From positions 132,209,466 to 132,273,465 of the forward strand of contig NC_039365.1 in NCBI RefSeq assembly GCF_003573695.1: 64,000 bases of DNA. The letters are read 5' to 3'. The first letter of the stretch is position 1. Every line of letters begins with the position of its first letter. The notes beneath the pieces were generated by a model, which saw only the letters and a program-made list of their open reading frames with translations, was not told the DNA's origin and searched no databases. Source of the DNA: Papaver somniferum. Its lineage: Eukaryota; Streptophyta; Magnoliopsida; Ranunculales; Papaveraceae. The translations under genes were made by a program, and so were the position numbers. This document shows positions 61,043-64,000 of this stretch, one piece after another.

Positions 61043-61417
61043 ATGAAGTTTCTCCTCTTCTGCGTGATCATTTCATTTACCTTATCTATCATGTCCTCCT
61101 CTAGTCTTTCAAGCAAAGAAAGTGATGTATGGACTGTTCTGTTTCCCTCTAAGAAGATTCGTTTTGATTCTTCTGATAACGTAGTGTTTTATGACAAGCG
61201 TATCTCATCTTCTGATGAGAATCCTTCAGTCTCACAATTTGATAAGCTCTCCTTAACCATGAATCTTGTCTTGGATCAAGTACGTGCCTTGAAAAGTGAA
61301 AGCGAAGCTTCCTCCAAAAGACTTGAAGAAAAGATGGATAATCTTGAATCTATGATTGATCTAATCGAAGATGAGCTTGATGAATATAGGGAATATGAGA
61401 AGAATTTTCAAATGTAA
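61043..61417 (+). CDS. Second ORF of the right tandem member
   Basis: Open from ATG 61043 (or ATG 61091, giving MSSSSLSSKESD, which resembles the MSSDGK start in A2) to a TAA at 61415. The longer form begins with a hydrophobic stretch (MKFLLFCVIISFTLSIM) that could be mistaken for a signal peptide. The C-terminal half is a strong acidic coil (SKRLEEKMDNLESMIDLIED). No known domain. Same position as the small ORFs of A1, A2 and A3. Confidence 0.45.
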   Translation: MKFLLFCVIISFTLSIMSSSSLSSKESDVWTVLFPSKKIRFDSSDNVVFYDKRISSSDENPSVSQFDKLSLTMNLVLDQVRALKSESEASSKRLEEKMDNLESMIDLIEDELDEYREYEKNFQM

Positions 61418-62864
61418 GTGAAATGCATCATAGAAGTTTATTTGTTTCCTAGTATGTCTTCTTTTTGGTTTAGTTGGAAGAATAACTAGTGCTTGGAATA
61501 ACAATGATTGTGACTACACATAGCTATTATTTTTCATCTTCATGTTTTTTAGGTTTATTTGATTTAAATTCTAAAAACTATTTGAGAGATGATTTTTGCA
61601 GTATTAATCTTTTTGATTTTATATATTGCAATTTGTTATGGGATATTGGTGTTTACGTCCGTGAACTATGTTTGTCCCATACCTTGTCAAAAGTAAAGTC
61701 GTTTGTTGTCGATATTCATGTATTGATTAAAGAATGAATGGACTTTTGACAAATACAAAAGTTAAGCCTATATTGCCAACTCTTGATGGAAGATAGGTTA
61801 AAATATTTTGTGCCAAGGATTATGTCTATTAATTGTCGTTATGCAAATAATGATTGAAGCTAGAATGAATCCTTGTATTTTCCGCAGTATTGATCATCCT
61901 TGATCCATATTTTATGTATATACTACAATATTCCATAAGTTTTTGTTGAGTATATGGACGATTAAGCTAATCTTTCTCGAATTGTTAACTTAGTTGTAGC
62001 TCCGTAAGTTCACTTATGTCGAGCATAATCAATTAAATTGATCACTTTTTGTGTTTAATTTGTTTGTGTATTCCGATTAAATTAATCATTTGTTTACTTA
62101 TGATTAATTTGATTGAGTTTTTGGATATAAAAATCATTCCTATGGTTTTAGTGTCCAATAAAATCCTTCTTTTCTTTTGAAATTAAGGTCACTCTTGTTG
62201 TTCTTTCGGGAATGACATCAAATGGGGGAGAGTTCTTTTGAACTTGTGCTTAATGGTCATATCTTGAGGGGTGTGCGGCTGTGGAATTTTAGAGGGGTTA
62301 TATTGTATCTTTAAACTCCTTGATGAATGCATTTAGCTTCGGCTTTATGATTGCATCTAAATTAGTTGGTATGTATTTTTTCTTTTAGTCATGAAATGTC
62401 TCTTTCGGAAATTTCATTATGATCCTGTTGTTGTACCTTTGCCAATTTTATTGACAAAAAGGGGGAGAATTAATATGTAGTTCACACTACAAATACATAT
62501 GGTTTTCGGATCACTATGTAAGGGGGAGTGGTTTCCATGTGAGATGGAGTATTGACTAAGGGGGAGTGATACATATCACCATAGTATTATTGTTGAAGTT
62601 ATGATACAATTTAACTTTGACACCATGTAATAATACTATGACACTGTATAACAATGATCGAGAACTATGTTTTCTCATTGTTATAGATACAGATCTTCAA
62701 CAACGGTGATGCTGAACTTACAACCTTTGGGATCATTGGAGCACTTGGAAGTGACGAAGATTTCGAGGAATGTTGAAGATTAGGCATGTGGAATAGGAGC
62801 TACTAAAGTTTCATTATCTTTTTTTTATTTCATATGTATTGATAGTTTTGTCACTAAAATTGAC
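61418..62864 (+). other. 3' non-coding region of the right tandem member
   Basis: Very similar to 21265-22695, including purine blocks near 62460 and 62520. No protein called. Confidence 0.7.
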
Positions 62865-62875
62865 AAAGGGGGAGA
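62865..62875 (+). other. Polypurine tract of the right tandem member
   Basis: AAAGGGGGAGA, one base before the LTR. Confidence 0.85.
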
Positions 62876-62876
62876 T

Positions 62877-64000
62877 TGTTAGAGCATTGCTCGGTCGAAC
62901 TCACATGCGTTGCTATCTCAAGCATGTTTGTCAATGTTAGTGATCAAAACTATAAGTCTTGATTTCTGGTCTACTATAACTATGTCTCAGACTAGTATAG
63001 AAAGTGTAGTTGAGCTCAAGAACTCCATGGCGATTCATCATACAAAACGAAGAACTACTTAAGGAACCGGTGGAATTTCATCAACTAAAAGGTATGTGGA
63101 GACTTGAACTTATCTATCACTCAAAAGTCTATCTACTCTATCTCCTACTCTTTGAGACAAAAGTCGTTTGCTATATATAGACTTTGATTATGCACATTTG
63201 GTATTTCGAGCCGAGTATATCTCGCCTATCTATATCTCGAAATATGTGTTGGTAAGCTTTCGCTTCAACCAAGTTTATCTTTACCTAGTGACGAAATTCA
63301 TGTTATGTTTCAATCACTTTGAAATTTTTTTTCCGAGTATATATCGCCTATCTATATCTCGAAATAAGAATGTTTCAATGATTGAAATGAGAGTTTAGAT
63401 TATATAACCAATGGTGGACATAAACATTGTTGTGGAAACACATTTATGTACAAGTCCTATTCCTTGATCCAAAGTTTGCGAACTTTGTTGATCAAGAGAA
63501 ACGGAATGTGGCGTAGCCAATTCCGCGAACTCCGTCCGCGAACCGATGGAAGTTTTCGTCCAAGAATTTCTGCTGGAGTTTGTGAACTCCTTCAATGAAC
63601 TTAAGTCCGCAAACCCAGTCCGCGAACTTGAGTAGGTTATATCTAAAGATGATGAACGTGAACTAATACTTATAAATACTAAGGAATGCAGTATGCAAAT
63701 CGTGGCTATAAAGTTCATGAACCGATTCAAGTGAATCACATCATCTTTGCTTCAATCTTGTCTTGTGTAGTACATGAGATTTCCTTGCGATTGAACAACT
63801 CTCTAACTAGTTCATTTGAAGTCATTTGAACTAGTTATGGTGAAGAAGAACATGGTTGATATGAAATGCTCATATGGCTAACCATTTGGTTAACTATTGT
63901 TGAACCAACAAGTGCATACGTTTGGGTACGGTTAACAAACCTAGAAACGTGCATTTCAATTGTGTGTAACAAGCTAAGTTTTCGATCTAACGGTTGAAAG
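62877..64000 (+). repeat. 3' LTR of the tandem element, cut by the window end
   Basis: Starts TGTTAGAGCATTGC. It has GTCCGCGAAC-type motifs near 63520-63630. A local duplicate of CCGAGTATATCTCGCC sequence replaces normal LTR bases near 63333-63367. The TATA part lies beyond the window. Confidence 0.88.

Larger units (their letters stand above)
56781..64000 (+). mobile_element. Tandem family-A elements sharing a central LTR
   Basis: Order: end of an internal region with polypurine tract (56781-56915), LTR (56917-59269), PBS, gag, second ORF, polypurine tract (59270-62876), LTR (62877 to beyond the window). The central LTR is 3' LTR for the left internal region and 5' LTR for the right one. 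The left internal region also survives at 27783-27879, on the far side of element B. No pol domains in either. Confidence 0.88.

Noticed and set aside
61043..61108. Hydrophobic N-terminus as a signal peptide of a secreted protein
   Set aside because: A second ATG at 61091 gives a start like that of the A2 ORF, and the stretch may simply be untranslated leader.

Overview
The window is nuclear plant DNA made almost entirely of nested transposable elements. I found no host gene, tRNA, rRNA or CRISPR array. Plant origin rests on a Tat-lineage Ty3/gypsy element with a second RNase H and an antisense extra ORF, Copia-type elements primed at a TGGTATCAGAGC site, and an L1-type LINE with DUF4283, zf-RVT and plant-style RNase H domains. 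A eudicot fits; I cannot name the species from sequence alone.

Layout, left to right. (1) 1 to about 9430: a Tat-lineage gypsy element on the minus strand, with 5' LTR, PBS, gag, protease, RT with two RNase H domains, and integrase. Gag-pol is dead (many stops and frameshifts), but the additional ORF on the opposite strand (104-1248) is open across a clear small intron. (2) About 9430-13733: poorly resolved sequence whose right part is an old LTR related to the solo LTR at 37852-41559. (3) 13734-27782: minus-strand element A2 of 'family A', a Copia-type family with about 2.4 kb LTRs, a gag-like ORF, a small second ORF and no visible pol. Its gag is split by plus-strand element A1 (16798-25072). 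(4) 27880 to about 56780: minus-strand element B with related ends but, in place of gag, an ORF resembling plant transposon-associated proteins. Plus-strand element A3 (30762-52242) sits inside it with a 5-base target duplication, CGCTT. The 3' LTR of A3 contains two further insertions: a 3.7 kb solo LTR (duplication CCCGT) and another solo LTR (duplication AACCA), the latter itself split by a 6.4 kb LINE with a 15-base duplication. (5) About 56780-64000: two family-A internal regions sharing a central LTR, the tandem LTR-internal-LTR-internal-LTR form made by unequal recombination. The left internal region is the site into which A2 and B were inserted.

How the parts relate: families A and B share the same type of PBS, polypurine tract and LTR terminus, yet no copy here carries protease, integrase or RT. 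They look like non-autonomous (TR-GAG-like) elements moved by an autonomous Copia partner outside the window. Points of most interest are the gag-only family with a variable second ORF, the swap of iterated CpG-containing motifs between LTR subfamilies, the gag-less element B, the open spliced antisense ORF in a dead Tat element, and the recombination junctions with copied filler sequence.
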